Below, piece by piece: positions 36,180 through 46,053 of a stretch of DNA of 64,000 bases (positions are counted from its first letter, which is position 1; every line of letters begins with the position of its first letter). The translations under genes were made by a program, and so were the position numbers. The DNA is taken from positions 10,258,109 through 10,322,108 of the forward strand of contig NC_069100.1 in assembly GCF_947172395.1 (NCBI RefSeq), given 5' to 3'. Source of the stretch: Bicyclus anynana (taxonomy: Eukaryota; Arthropoda; Insecta; Lepidoptera; Nymphalidae). The notes beneath the pieces were generated by a model. That model did no database searches. It was given only the letters and a program-made list of their open reading frames with translations, and was not told where the DNA came from.

Positions 36180-36700
36180 TACTAGCGGACGCCCGCGACT
36201 TCGTCCGCGTGAAAGTCGATGTAAACTTTCAACTACCTCTATCCTACCTCTACCCTACCCCTACCCTACCCTATCCCTACCCTCCCACTACCCTACCCCT
36301 ACCCTAACCCTACCCTAGAAACCTCCTATAAACATAAGAGTAGACAAATATAATTAGAAAGCATCGAACTGCTAAGCTATCGGGAGTTACACGTGTTATT
36401 GTGAGTCAACCATAAAAGATAGACATATATATGCTGTTGTGTTTTTATAGATAATTTTAAGGAGAACATTTCCGTCATACATGATTTCTATGTAGCTTTA
36501 ACCATTAAGGAAGTCCACGCGACGGAAGCTTAAAAAATGTACTAACTTCTCCCGTTTTCTCTACATTTCTCTTCACTGCTCTGCTCCTATTGATCGTAGC
36601 GTGATGAAAAGTATACTATAACCTCCCCAGGAGTATGTAGAATAATTGTACCAAGTTTCGTTAAAATCCGTCCAGTAGTTTTTGTTTCTATAAAGAACAT

Positions 36701-36749
<49 letters not shown>

Positions 36750-36870
36750 AATTTTACTGATTGCATTTTTGGCTTCAGTATCGATCACTAATCACCCCCT
36801 GATAGTTATTTGGAAATATATTTCATGTACAGAATTGACCTCTCTACAGATTTATTATAAGTATAGATAA
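36180..36870 (-). mobile_element. Helitron-like element of the CTAGCGGAC type with CCCTAC and CAGA arrays
   Basis: CTAGCGGACGCCCGCGACTT and CGTCCGCG form the 3' hairpin; CCCTAC tract at 36236-36320; CAGA microsatellite at 36700-36746; ends TTATTATAAGTATAGAT. Confidence 0.65.
36700..36746. repeat. CAGA microsatellite
   Basis: About 11 perfect tetranucleotides inside a Helitron-like copy. Confidence 0.95.
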
Positions 36871-38084
36871 TAATAATTCATAGTAACCCTGCTGGAAGCT
36901 GGAAGCTATGGTTGCCGATAAAATCACAAGCTCATGATCATGATGCTTGACACCTAAAACGTATACCTACCTTCTTAATTGCATTCCTACATATTCTCAC
37001 GAGATATTACCGCTACGTGATCATTATCACATAATTAATATGGCTTAACCCCTCTCACCGGAAAATTGTGCTCGGCAGTAATCCGAATATGGGTTAATAA
37101 TGCTGATGACAATAATGATCAGCGAAAGCATATAATAACGACCCGTATACATGGCCAGCTGGCCCATTTCCTATTTTGGTCTTTATTATCAGCTCATCAA
37201 AATAAAAAACAAATCAATTGACAAAATCCACATACTATGGATACAAATTACAAATGTCAACCGGATGCTTACGGTGGATATGATAAAGTATGTAGATGAC
37301 ACTTTGTTGTCCACTTCAATAGGTTGATAATAGAAACCAAAATAGTGAAAGGGCCAGCAGGTTTCCCTTCCTTATATGGAGCTTAAACCCATCCAATGGG
37401 GCTGACTTAGTGATAAGGGTGCTAATGTTAAATCCGTTAACCACTATCAGATGTTAATGATAATGACCGGGACCGACGCGACGGCATAATTTGCTTTCTG
37501 AGGGTGCACGGACACCACCAACTTCCCAACTACGGACTGAGAATTTAACTGAAAAGGAGATGGTCCAAAATTGTATGGAGCCCAGGATCAGTCATTGTAC
37601 CCTGGCGGAAATAAAAGAAGATTTTTTAACTATTTTTGATTATACAAATCTACGAATTTACTTTAATTCTTTCGAAATAATATTCATTATCTCCCAAGAA
37701 ATGCAAGATTGTATTAATTGCGGATGGGTATTAATGGCGGTTAGATGACGTTTTCAATGCAGTAACCAATTTGACGTTTGCTGTCAATTGTCATGTCATG
37801 TTGCTCATCTTGATTTATCTCAAAAACTTGGGGTTTTATTTTATTTAGTTAGATTTATGCACTTTAATAAATTTTAACAAAATCCTTGTATTTTTTAAAT
37901 TTTAATGATAAGGGGTACAAGAGTGGACCTGAAATGGACCATCTCCTTTCTTATAATAAAGAAAAACTTAGTAGGTATCTTATATAGCGCGACCAACGAG
38001 GAAGCTACTGGACCTAACCCCTACTAAACAGTTATTAAGTGCTTACTCAGCCTCAATTAAAAAAATACTTGCTGACACTGTCTT

Positions 38085-38371
38085 TTTTAATTTTTATTAT
38101 TCGTTACAAGGTAGACCTTGACTGCGATCCCACCTGATGGTAAGTGATGATGCAATCTAAGATGCCAGTGGGCTAACTTAATAGGAGGAGGATAAAAATC
38201 ACACTCCTTTCGGCGTGGAATGCTAAATTGCTTGGCGATACGCCTTTGCCGGTAGGGTGGTAACTAACCTTGACCAATTAAGAAAACCTCAATCGGCCCA
38301 GTCGGGACTCGAACCCAGGACTTCAGTCTTGTAAATCCACCGCGCATAGCATTGCGTCATGGAGGCCGTCG
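38085..38371 (-). mobile_element. SINE family 2
   Basis: Complete minus copy with small deletions; head complement ATTGCGTCATGGAGGCCGTC. Confidence 0.78.
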
Positions 38372-39029
38372 TGCTCGGACACAGTTGTCAGACTTGTAAA
38401 CATTGCTCTGAAATATTTTCTTTTATACACACGATACTCAATTCGTGATTAAAACATTTGAAATCGAGGTTAACCAAATAAAATATGCAAGTTTCGAGTT
38501 GTTTAAAAGTTGTCAGCCTAAACAAATTATGAAACAATGAATTATGCAAATTTTCTCTAAACAAAACAACGTTAATTTAGCAATTCCAAAAGATTTTCCT
38601 GTGCGCTTGTTAGTAGGTATACTTTCTAAAATTCCTTTTTATTTTTACGTATTTACATATTCAGCGAGGGCTTTGATTTTGTCTAAGCATAGTTTAAGTT
38701 AACGGTAGCAATTATGGTCGCAGGCATAGACAATCGAAACGAAAGTTTTTTTTTTAACTGAAGTAGAAAGTCGTATTGTAATTTACACTATTGATGATTG
38801 ACGGAACAACACAGTTACGAGGAAAGCTATGCCGATACGATAACAGAGCGAAACTTGTGGTCACTCGTGGTCATACTAGACACATGTCCTCGACAGAGCA
38901 GTGTAAATAGGACTATTTTTGTGTCTGGCTAAATAAACATGGGTTTTTTTTTCCTTTTAAGATATTCTTAGGTGGACTTGCAGAGTTTTAGTACCTAACA
39001 CTAATACAACCACATCTGGTAGATATATT

Positions 39030-39225
39030 TTTTTTAATCTTTACAAGGGCTAGACTATAATCTCACCTGATGGTAAGTCAGGTATATGATGATGCAATCT
39101 AAGATAGAAGCGGGCTAACTTGACTTACTTACACGTATTATGCCGCTAAATCGCTTGGTGGTAAGTCTTTGCCAGTAGGGTGGTAACTAGCCACAGCCGA
39201 AGCCTCCAACCTACCAGACCTTATG
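39030..39225 (-). mobile_element. SINE family 2, truncated and rearranged
   Basis: 3' and middle parts present, head absent. Confidence 0.7.
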
Positions 39226-40902
39226 TAAGTTTGTATTTTTTTTACTTATGTCCGTTCGGTGGTATTTTGTGGTTGTGGTTAAAGTAATATAGTCAGGGAT
39301 CCGTAGAACATTTTTTACAACTGATTACTATCAAGTTATTTTTTCGAGAGTAACTTCATCTCGATGAGACGATTAACTTTTTTATTTACGAAAATTCTTG
39401 ATTCTGATAGCTAACTGAGCTACCAGGAAATGAAAATTTCTGAGCGTCGGGACGAGATAATGTACCACGGAATTTGTAGGACATTGTGGCTGTTTAGTTT
39501 TATAACTATTAATTAATCAACAGTAAAAACAACTTGATACGTAAACATTAATAAAGTTAAAAAAATACGTGCACAGTTTCTAAAACAAATACGACTTTCT
39601 CTTTCTTGATTGTCATGATTATTTTAATTACTCTAATTTTTGATACAGCTACATACTTACTGTTGGTATGAAATAGACACCAGACATGCCTGTCGAGACT
39701 GGTTTCTATTGTCGAATGCCATAACCGCCCAATATTGTTATGATGTCTATACAAATGACAATAGCTGATTCTTAACCAATCGTCCGACCCGAAACCCTGG
39801 ACTTCACCTTCCGCCACTAAATAAGTCAAACGCAGTAGGTACCAGGCACTTATGATCCCTTTGCGGTTGACCCCGATTTACGTTACCCGGACGTGAATTC
39901 CAACGGTCACGGGGGTGTCAAGTATCTAACTGACCTCATAAACACAATCGGTCCATATGTCACTCTACCGAAGTCAGAGTTAAATAGGAAACGACCTTAG
40001 AGAGTCATTCAGTCCCATACGTTCTATTATCCCTCGGGCTCGACTTTGGCAGAGCTGTGCTTGCCTGAACCCTCCAGTGATGCAGTTCCCATTAAGAAGC
40101 CATACAATAAATATTAGGTACTAAACGACGCTCTACGGTTTCACTCGCGTAGTTCATGTTCCCGTGACAATACGGAGATAAAATGTAGCCTATGCCGTTC
40201 ACAAATAACTTGGCTTCCTAGTGGTAAAAAGAATTTTTAAAATCGGTTCTGTAAATACCCACTATGGGCTATGAAACCACATAGTTTACCTCTTTGTTTA
40301 TAAGTATTTATTACGAGTATTTTGGATATATATTAGTAGAATTTGTTTTTTGTTTGTATCGAATAGGCGACTAACTTTATACTTAATAATAACTACTGGA
40401 CCGATTTTAATACCCTCGAGCTAACAATGACTAATTATAAACCGGAACTTTGCTAATCGGATGTAAAAACTAATAAATTGCGAGTGAAAGTGATTCCATT
40501 ACGTGTGTTCACGGTTTACTGACTACTACTTATTATGTTATTTATGTACCTGCCTGAAAAATTAGGCTTTATGTATCTACTTTGATATTTGGATAACCTG
40601 GGCTCAGTGGCATGCACATCATAGATACAAAAATGCACTGCCTACCTTGAGGACTGTTATAACTGACTGCATATTAACCTGTACTTATCGGAAAAGGAAT
40701 TTTTCATTTTGTATAATTTGTATGTATAGTGCCCTACCCTAGTTAAAAACCTAGTCACGCCTCTGCCTGGATCTGGACTCTTGAAACCTGCTAGCTTTCA
40801 CATCCACAAAGGCCCAAACTCCATAGCGGCCCATCATATCCAATGATCACACTCACAGAACAAAGGCTGTAGCACGTAAACATACGGCTGTAGCCATGTA
40901 AA

Positions 40903-41072
40903 CATCGATTCTCTTTCTACAAACGCTAACGTTTCGAAAATAAAAAAAATATGGGAATGACATTCGACAACATTCACTATCGACAGACCACTGTCGATCG
41001 GATCAGTCATTCCCATACATTTTGCTAGTTATCGAAGCGTTAGCGTTTGTAGAAAGAGAATCGACGTGCCAC
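40903..41072. mobile_element. foldback element, ATTCTCTTTCTA family
   Basis: ATCGATTCTCTTTCTACAAA opposite TTTGTAGAAAGAGAATCGA, with inner arms AACGCTAACG / CGTTAGCG and TGGGAATGAC / GTCATTCCCA. Confidence 0.78.
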
Positions 41073-41507
41073 ATGGCATGGACCTGATAATGGTAAAAGC
41101 TGACGCTTCACACTAATATTATAAAGGCGAAAGTTTGCGTGTGTGTAAGTATGTTTGTTACTCATTTACACATAGGTAGGTACTTTACACTGCTGAATCC
41201 AATTAAAATTTTAAATAAAGATAGATTTTATATCAGGCCCTTAGTCTGGTTTATTCCCCGTGGTCCCTGCGAGACATATAATACTGCCGAATTAAAAATA
41301 TGTGTATAAAATATTGTAAAAAATATGTGTGACTGAAAATGGCCTCATTTTATAAATTTATAAACAATGCACAATGTGCGAAGTTATAAGATACGAGGTA
41401 ACATAATTACACACTATTATACTATGTTATACATAAGTAGTATGTATTAGCATACATGAATTGCATTATTACCAAGCCATTTTTCATCAGATTATTTATT
41501 ACTTACC

Positions 41508-41837
41508 TTTTCTTTTATTCTTTATAAGTTAGCCCTTGACTACAATCTCACCTGATGGTAAGTGATGATGCAGTCTAAGATGGAAGCTGGCTAACTTGTT
41601 AGGAGGAGGTTAAAAATCCACACCCCTTTCGGTTTCTACACGGCATCGTATCGGAACGCTAAATCGCTTGGCGGTACGTCTTTGCCGGTAGGGTGGTAAC
41701 TAGCCACGGCCGAAGCCTCCCACCAGCCAGACCTGGACAAATTAAGAAAATCTCAATCTGCCCAGCCGGGGATCGAACCCAGGACCTCTGACTTGTAAAT
41801 CTACCGCGCATACCATTGCGCCACGGAGGCCGTCAAA
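41508..41837 (-). mobile_element. SINE family 2, full length
   Basis: All blocks present, from TTTATAAGTTAGCCCTTGAC to ATTGCGCCACGGAGGCCGTC. Confidence 0.85.
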
Positions 41838-42029
41838 AAACCTACCTAATTATTAACATTGTTAATCTGATGTATTGAAGTACCTAGTGAAAGTGTCTGA
41901 ATGTACAAAAACGTGTAGGAAGGGTCACGCATTACTGATTACTTGGTTAAGTGGGTACCTACTCATTGTTATCTTTCCACTCTTGAGTGACTTGTGGTTT
42001 ATTATAGAACAACGGCAAAGAAGTAGAGC

Positions 42030-42580
42030 GAAGAATAACTAAAGTCTGGAAATTATATTGGAGTTTAATTCATTGATACCTTAGAAAAAAAAGATGACGA
42101 GGCAGACAAGATAGTACGATGACATTATACAAGAAATAGGCGTGACTTGGAAGTTGGGATTGGAACAGAGTAGCTATCGAAAGATTGGAATGAAAGAGGT
42201 TTGAGAAGGCCTTTGCCGATTGGGAAACAGATCTGGAGAAAAGTAGCAAGAAACAAATACTATCAATTAGGTATGTGGACTAAACCATACTAAACTACTC
42301 CATACTAAACTACTCTGACGTAGACTAAATTTCGTTTTGACATGTATAATTTGATGCTTATTTCAAATTTAAATTGTATTACTAAATTAAAACAATTGTA
42401 TGATTGTGGGTAAGTAATATATACTCAAACAATTATATAAATTGTAAAATTTGCGCGCCATTTATATGGCAATAAGGGCAATACACTGTGACTTTATATT
42501 TTGTATGTCCATCTTGTATATTTATTAAGTGTATTAAGGCAAATAAAGTTCATTTCATTTCATTTAATTTCATTTCAAAC
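42030..42580 (+). mobile_element. remnant of a different LINE 3' end
   Basis: Reads like the C-terminal end of another LINE ORF (KDWNERGLRRPLP) with stops. It is followed by an AT-rich 3' UTR and a CATTT-type tail after GTATTAAGGCAAATAAAGTT. Confidence 0.5.
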
Positions 42581-42645
42581 TAGGTAATTTTTCTAGTTTA
42601 AGAATATTTTATTTTTCCCATTTATTATTTCAGTACCTAGTTAGT

Positions 42646-42864
42646 TAGCTTTGGCTGGTGGCAGGCTTCGGCCGTGGCTAGTTACCCACAGACGTACAAG
42701 ACAGCAATTTAGCGTTCCGGTACGATGTCGTGTAGAAACCGTAAGTGGTGTGGATTTTCATCCTACTCCTTACAAGATAGCCCGCTTTCATCTTAGATTG
42801 CATCATCACTTAGCATCAGGTGAAATTGTAGTCAAGGGCTAACTTGTATAGATTTAAAAAAAAC
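42646..42864 (+). mobile_element. SINE family 2, 5'-truncated
   Basis: Starts in the middle (GGCTGGTGGCAGGCTTCGGC) and runs to an A-rich end. Confidence 0.78.
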
Positions 42865-42867
42865 GGA

Positions 42868-43222
42868 AAAATCTGCCTCTGTACTATCTCTGCGTGATCA
42901 ATTCAGAAATGAGGAGATCCGCAGCTTACCAAAGTCACTGACATAATTCAACGAGTCGCGAAGCTGAAGTGGCAATGGGCGGGGCACATAGTTCGAAGAG
43001 CCGATGAACGTTGGGCTCCCAAGGTGCTGGAATGACGACCTCGCACTACAAAGCGCAGTCCACCTGGTGGTCGACCCCCCACCAGGTGCACTGACGGCAT
43101 TAAGCGAGTCGCAGGGATTCGCTGGATGCAGGTGGCTCAGTATCGTAATGTTTAAAAGTCCCTACAAAAGGCCTATGTCCTGCAGTGGACGTCCATCGGC
43201 TGACATGATGATGATGATGAGT
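42868..43222 (+). mobile_element. RTE-like LINE 3' end, longer copy
   Basis: Includes upstream coding (AGAAATGAGGAGATCCGCAG) to the TGATGATGATGATGA tail; frame broken. Confidence 0.76.
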
Positions 43223-43478
43223 GGGCCGTTAAAATAGAGTGATAATTAAATGAAATGGATTATTTCATACAAATAACTTTATTTATTTTAATCATTTATT
43301 CAATTTATATAAATAATTCACAACAAGAAACCTAAAAGTTTATAACTATTCTAGAAAACTGGAAGTCGAAGTAAGAAAAGAATGCCAACAACATAATATT
43401 AAGCAGTTGATACTTTTAAATTAACGTAGACGTGTGCTCCATGGGTTGGCCAGTACATTAACGTCAAATTATTATTAA

Positions 43479-43676
43479 CTAGCTGACGTCACGCGGTTTT
43501 ACCCGCGTGGTTCCCGTCGCCTAGGAATACGGGGATAATATAGCCTATAGCCTTCCTCGATAAATGGGCTATGTAACACTGAAAGAATTTTAAAATCGGA
43601 CCAGTAGTCCTGAGATTAGCGCGTTCAATCAATCAAACAAACAAACTCTTCAGCTTTATAATATTAGTATAGATTA
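43479..43676 (-). mobile_element. Lep1-type Helitron-like element
   Basis: CTAGCTGACGTCACGCGG to AATATTAGTATAGATT, near full length, just 3' of UBXN4. Confidence 0.8.
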
Positions 43677-44159
43677 ATGGCGTCAACCTCTTTCCGTATT
43701 TCGCTTACACCCAAAAATGTGTTGCGCATAGTTTAACTTACAGGCCGCTAGTACCTACTATAAAAAACAGATATAAAAAAGTACACAAATAATATTTAAT
43801 CATACTTTAATTCATACAATATTATTAAAATAATTTTATCACAGCATACTCAGTATTTTCACTATGATATCATTACTAATTTATATTTATTATTCATTAA
43901 TTTTAACCATTGTAAAAGAAAAGAAACGAAAATAAACAATAGTTTAACATGCTTTACCTTAGAGCATTTTTAGTTAATTTTTAATTTAAAATAATTTGTT
44001 TTTTAAATACTCGTATCGTATTTTTTAAAATAAAATAAAAGAAACGTCGAAATAGAAATAAATACATGATTTTTTTGCACACCATTTATCATTAATCATG
44101 CTATGTTTTCTAAAAGCCAAGGTCAATATAAAAAAAAACAAATACTTATGTAAACAAAA

Positions 44160-44254
44160 TACAATATTGGTGTAGGAATATTTTATTATCTAGCCTATAC
44201 ATTATTAAGTTGGTACAATTATTTAATTTTCTCCACTGGCAGCACAGTATTTAC
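44160..44254 (-). other. UBXN4: probable UBXN4 3'-UTR exon carrying the alternative copy of the stop codon
   Basis: A good acceptor (CTTTCTATTTTCAG) precedes GTAAATACTG at 44254. Spliced to the AT at 45795 it gives ATG TAA, the same final Met and stop as the unspliced reading. An AATAAA polyadenylation signal follows about 65 nt later, whereas nothing similar lies just past 45791 in the unspliced form. The 3' boundary near 44160 is an estimate. Confidence 0.6.
44182..44187 (-). promoter_or_regulatory. polyadenylation signal AATAAA, probable 3' end of UBXN4
   Basis: TTTATT on the plus strand, so AATAAA on the minus strand, about 65 nt past the alternative stop at 44251-44253. Its place after the predicted terminal exon supports that exon. 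Confidence 0.55.
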
Positions 44255-44324
44255 CTGAAAATAGAAAGCAGATATTGTAGTTACTTTGTTTAAAAGGACT
44301 GCCGATAGCGATGTACTTAAACTG

Positions 44325-45420
44325 AGTCTTGTTTTTAAAAGTTCTTGCTGGAATAGTTAAACTAAATTTTATTTTTGAAAGTACTTGCTATTTGGAATAG
44401 TTAAACTAAGTCTTATTTTTGAAAGTACTTGCTATTTGGAATAGTTAAACTAAGTCTTATTTTTGAAAGTTCTTGCTATTTGGAATAGTTAAACTAAGTC
44501 TTATTTTTGAAAGTTCTTGCTATTTGGAATAGTTTAACTAAGTCTTATTTTTAAAAGTTCTTGCTATTTGGAATAGTTAAACTAAGGGTCATTTTTGGAA
44601 GTTCTTGCTATTTGGAATAGTTAAACTAAGTCTTATTTTTGAAAGTTCTTGCTATTTGGAATAGTTAAACTAAGTCTTATTTATGAAAATTCTTGCTTTT
44701 CGGACTAGCTAAACTAAGTTTTATATTTGAAAAATCTTGCTACGTATTTAGAATAGTTAAACTAAGTCTTATTTTTGAAAGTTCCTGCTATTTGGAATAG
44801 TTAAACTAAGTCTTATTTTTGAAAGATCTTGCTATTTGGAATAGTTTAACTAAGTCTTATTTTTAAAAGTTCTTGCTATTTGGAATAGTTAAACTAAGTC
44901 TTATTTTTGAAAGTTCTTGCTATTTGGAATAGTTAAACTAAGTCTTATTTTTAAAAGTTCTTGCTATTTGGAATAGTTAAACTAAGTCTTATTTTTGAAA
45001 GATCTTGCTATTTGGAATAGTTAAACTAAGTCTTATTTTTAAAAGTTCTTGCTATTTGGAATAGTTAAACTAAGTCTTATTTTTGAAAGTTCTTGCTATT
45101 TGGAATAGTTAAACTAAGTCTTATTTTTGAAAGTTCTTGATATTTGGAATAGTTAAACTGAGTATTATTTTTGAAAATTTTTGCTTTTCGGACTAGCTAA
45201 ACTAAGTTTTATATTTGAAAAATCTTGCTACGTATTTAGAATAGTTAAACTAAGTCTTATTTTTGAAAGTTCTTGCTATTTGGAATAGTTAAACTAAGGG
45301 TCATTTTTGGAAGTTCTTGCTATTTGGAATAGTTAAACTGAGTCTTGTTTTTGAAAGTTCTTGCTATTTGGAATAGTTAAACTAAGTCTTATTTTTGAAA
45401 TTTTATTGCTATTTAGAATT
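44325..45420. repeat. 44-bp minisatellite, about 25 copies
   Basis: Unit close to TTCTTGCTATTTGGAATAGT followed by TAAACTAAGTCTTATTTTTGAAAG. Most units are 90-100% alike. A marked variant (TTTTCGGACTAGCT, TTGCTACGTATTTAGAATAG) occurs twice, 488 bp (11 units) apart, so a block was duplicated within the array. It lies in the proposed 3'-UTR intron of UBXN4. Confidence 0.95.
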
Positions 45421-45790
45421 AAGAGTAAAAAGGTGCTAAAATAGTATCATGCTTATCCTAAACTTAACATGGGTATTCATTGCTCAGAACATTTAATTAA
45501 CATAGGTATTCATTGGTACGGGTTTACCTAATATGTAAGGAGTGTTTTATGGTAAGTGTTGAAAAAATGTAATAGAATAATTATGTTGAGATAGTAAATT
45601 TTTTTAACTGTGGTTTAAGATTAAAAATTTAAATCTTTACAGTTATCAGAGAGTTCTTAGTCACGACTAACGCCCGATTGACTAATTTCGTGCCATTTCA
45701 ATTCTAGTATAGGCTAAGTTAGTGGTATTAGTTATGTTCGAAAGACGCAAAAATGTTTTTTTTAATCAATAACAAAAAAAATCGAAGTAC

Positions 45791-46053
45791 TTACATCTGC
45801 TGTGTTGAATTGCCATTCCAGGTGTTGTTGTCATCATCGTCCGGCCTGTCAGCTGTCACCCTGTGTACGTTACCCCTTCTTCTGATTCCCGCAGGGTTGG
45901 CGGGCTCGTTTGGGGGGTTCGCAGGCGGGTTTGTGGGGGGGTTAGGGGTCACCGGCCTGTTCGCGGGTGCGGGGAACAAGAGGCCTTGCAGCCAGGAGTA
46001 GAGCTGGTACGACGGATCCAAGACTATTGTGGTGAATATCTGGGTGATGAACG
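45791..46053 (-). CDS. UBXN4: UBXN4 last coding exon (membrane segment, tail and stop)
   Basis: Acceptor TTTGCAG at 46054-46055; the previous single base completes a Thr codon. It encodes a hydrophobic segment (TFITQIFTTIVLDPS, then YSWLQGLLF), a PxNPPxNP-type tail, a basic patch GIRRRGN, and the acidic end DDDDNNTWNGNSTQQM. Read straight on, the stop TAA is at 45791-45793. However, GTAAGT at 45794 is a strong donor overlapping Met and stop (AT|GTAAGT), so the exon may end at 45795 with the stop supplied by the next exon. The protein is the same either way. Confidence 0.92.

Larger units (their letters stand above)
34697..44159. other. intergenic region between the Osiris-like gene and UBXN4
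   Basis: Contains the presumed promoter of the Osiris-like gene (just above 34697, with a short GC-rich patch at 34780-34870), several SINEs, an RTE 3' end, a foldback element and Helitron-like copies. About 39840-40130 is more GC-rich than its surroundings and looks like degenerate mobile-element coding DNA that I cannot name. No host exon is seen. Confidence 0.6.

Noticed and set aside
36573..36788. Frame rich in CLSVCLSV
   Set aside because: Translation of the CAGA/CTGT microsatellite.
39557..40130. Possible unrecognised gene
   Set aside because: Minus frame 39557-39829 and the GC-richer stretch after it show no splice pattern or known domain; likely mobile-element debris.
44325..45420. 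Regular array as a CRISPR locus
   Set aside because: Units abut with no unique spacers, and the genome is eukaryotic. It is a minisatellite.
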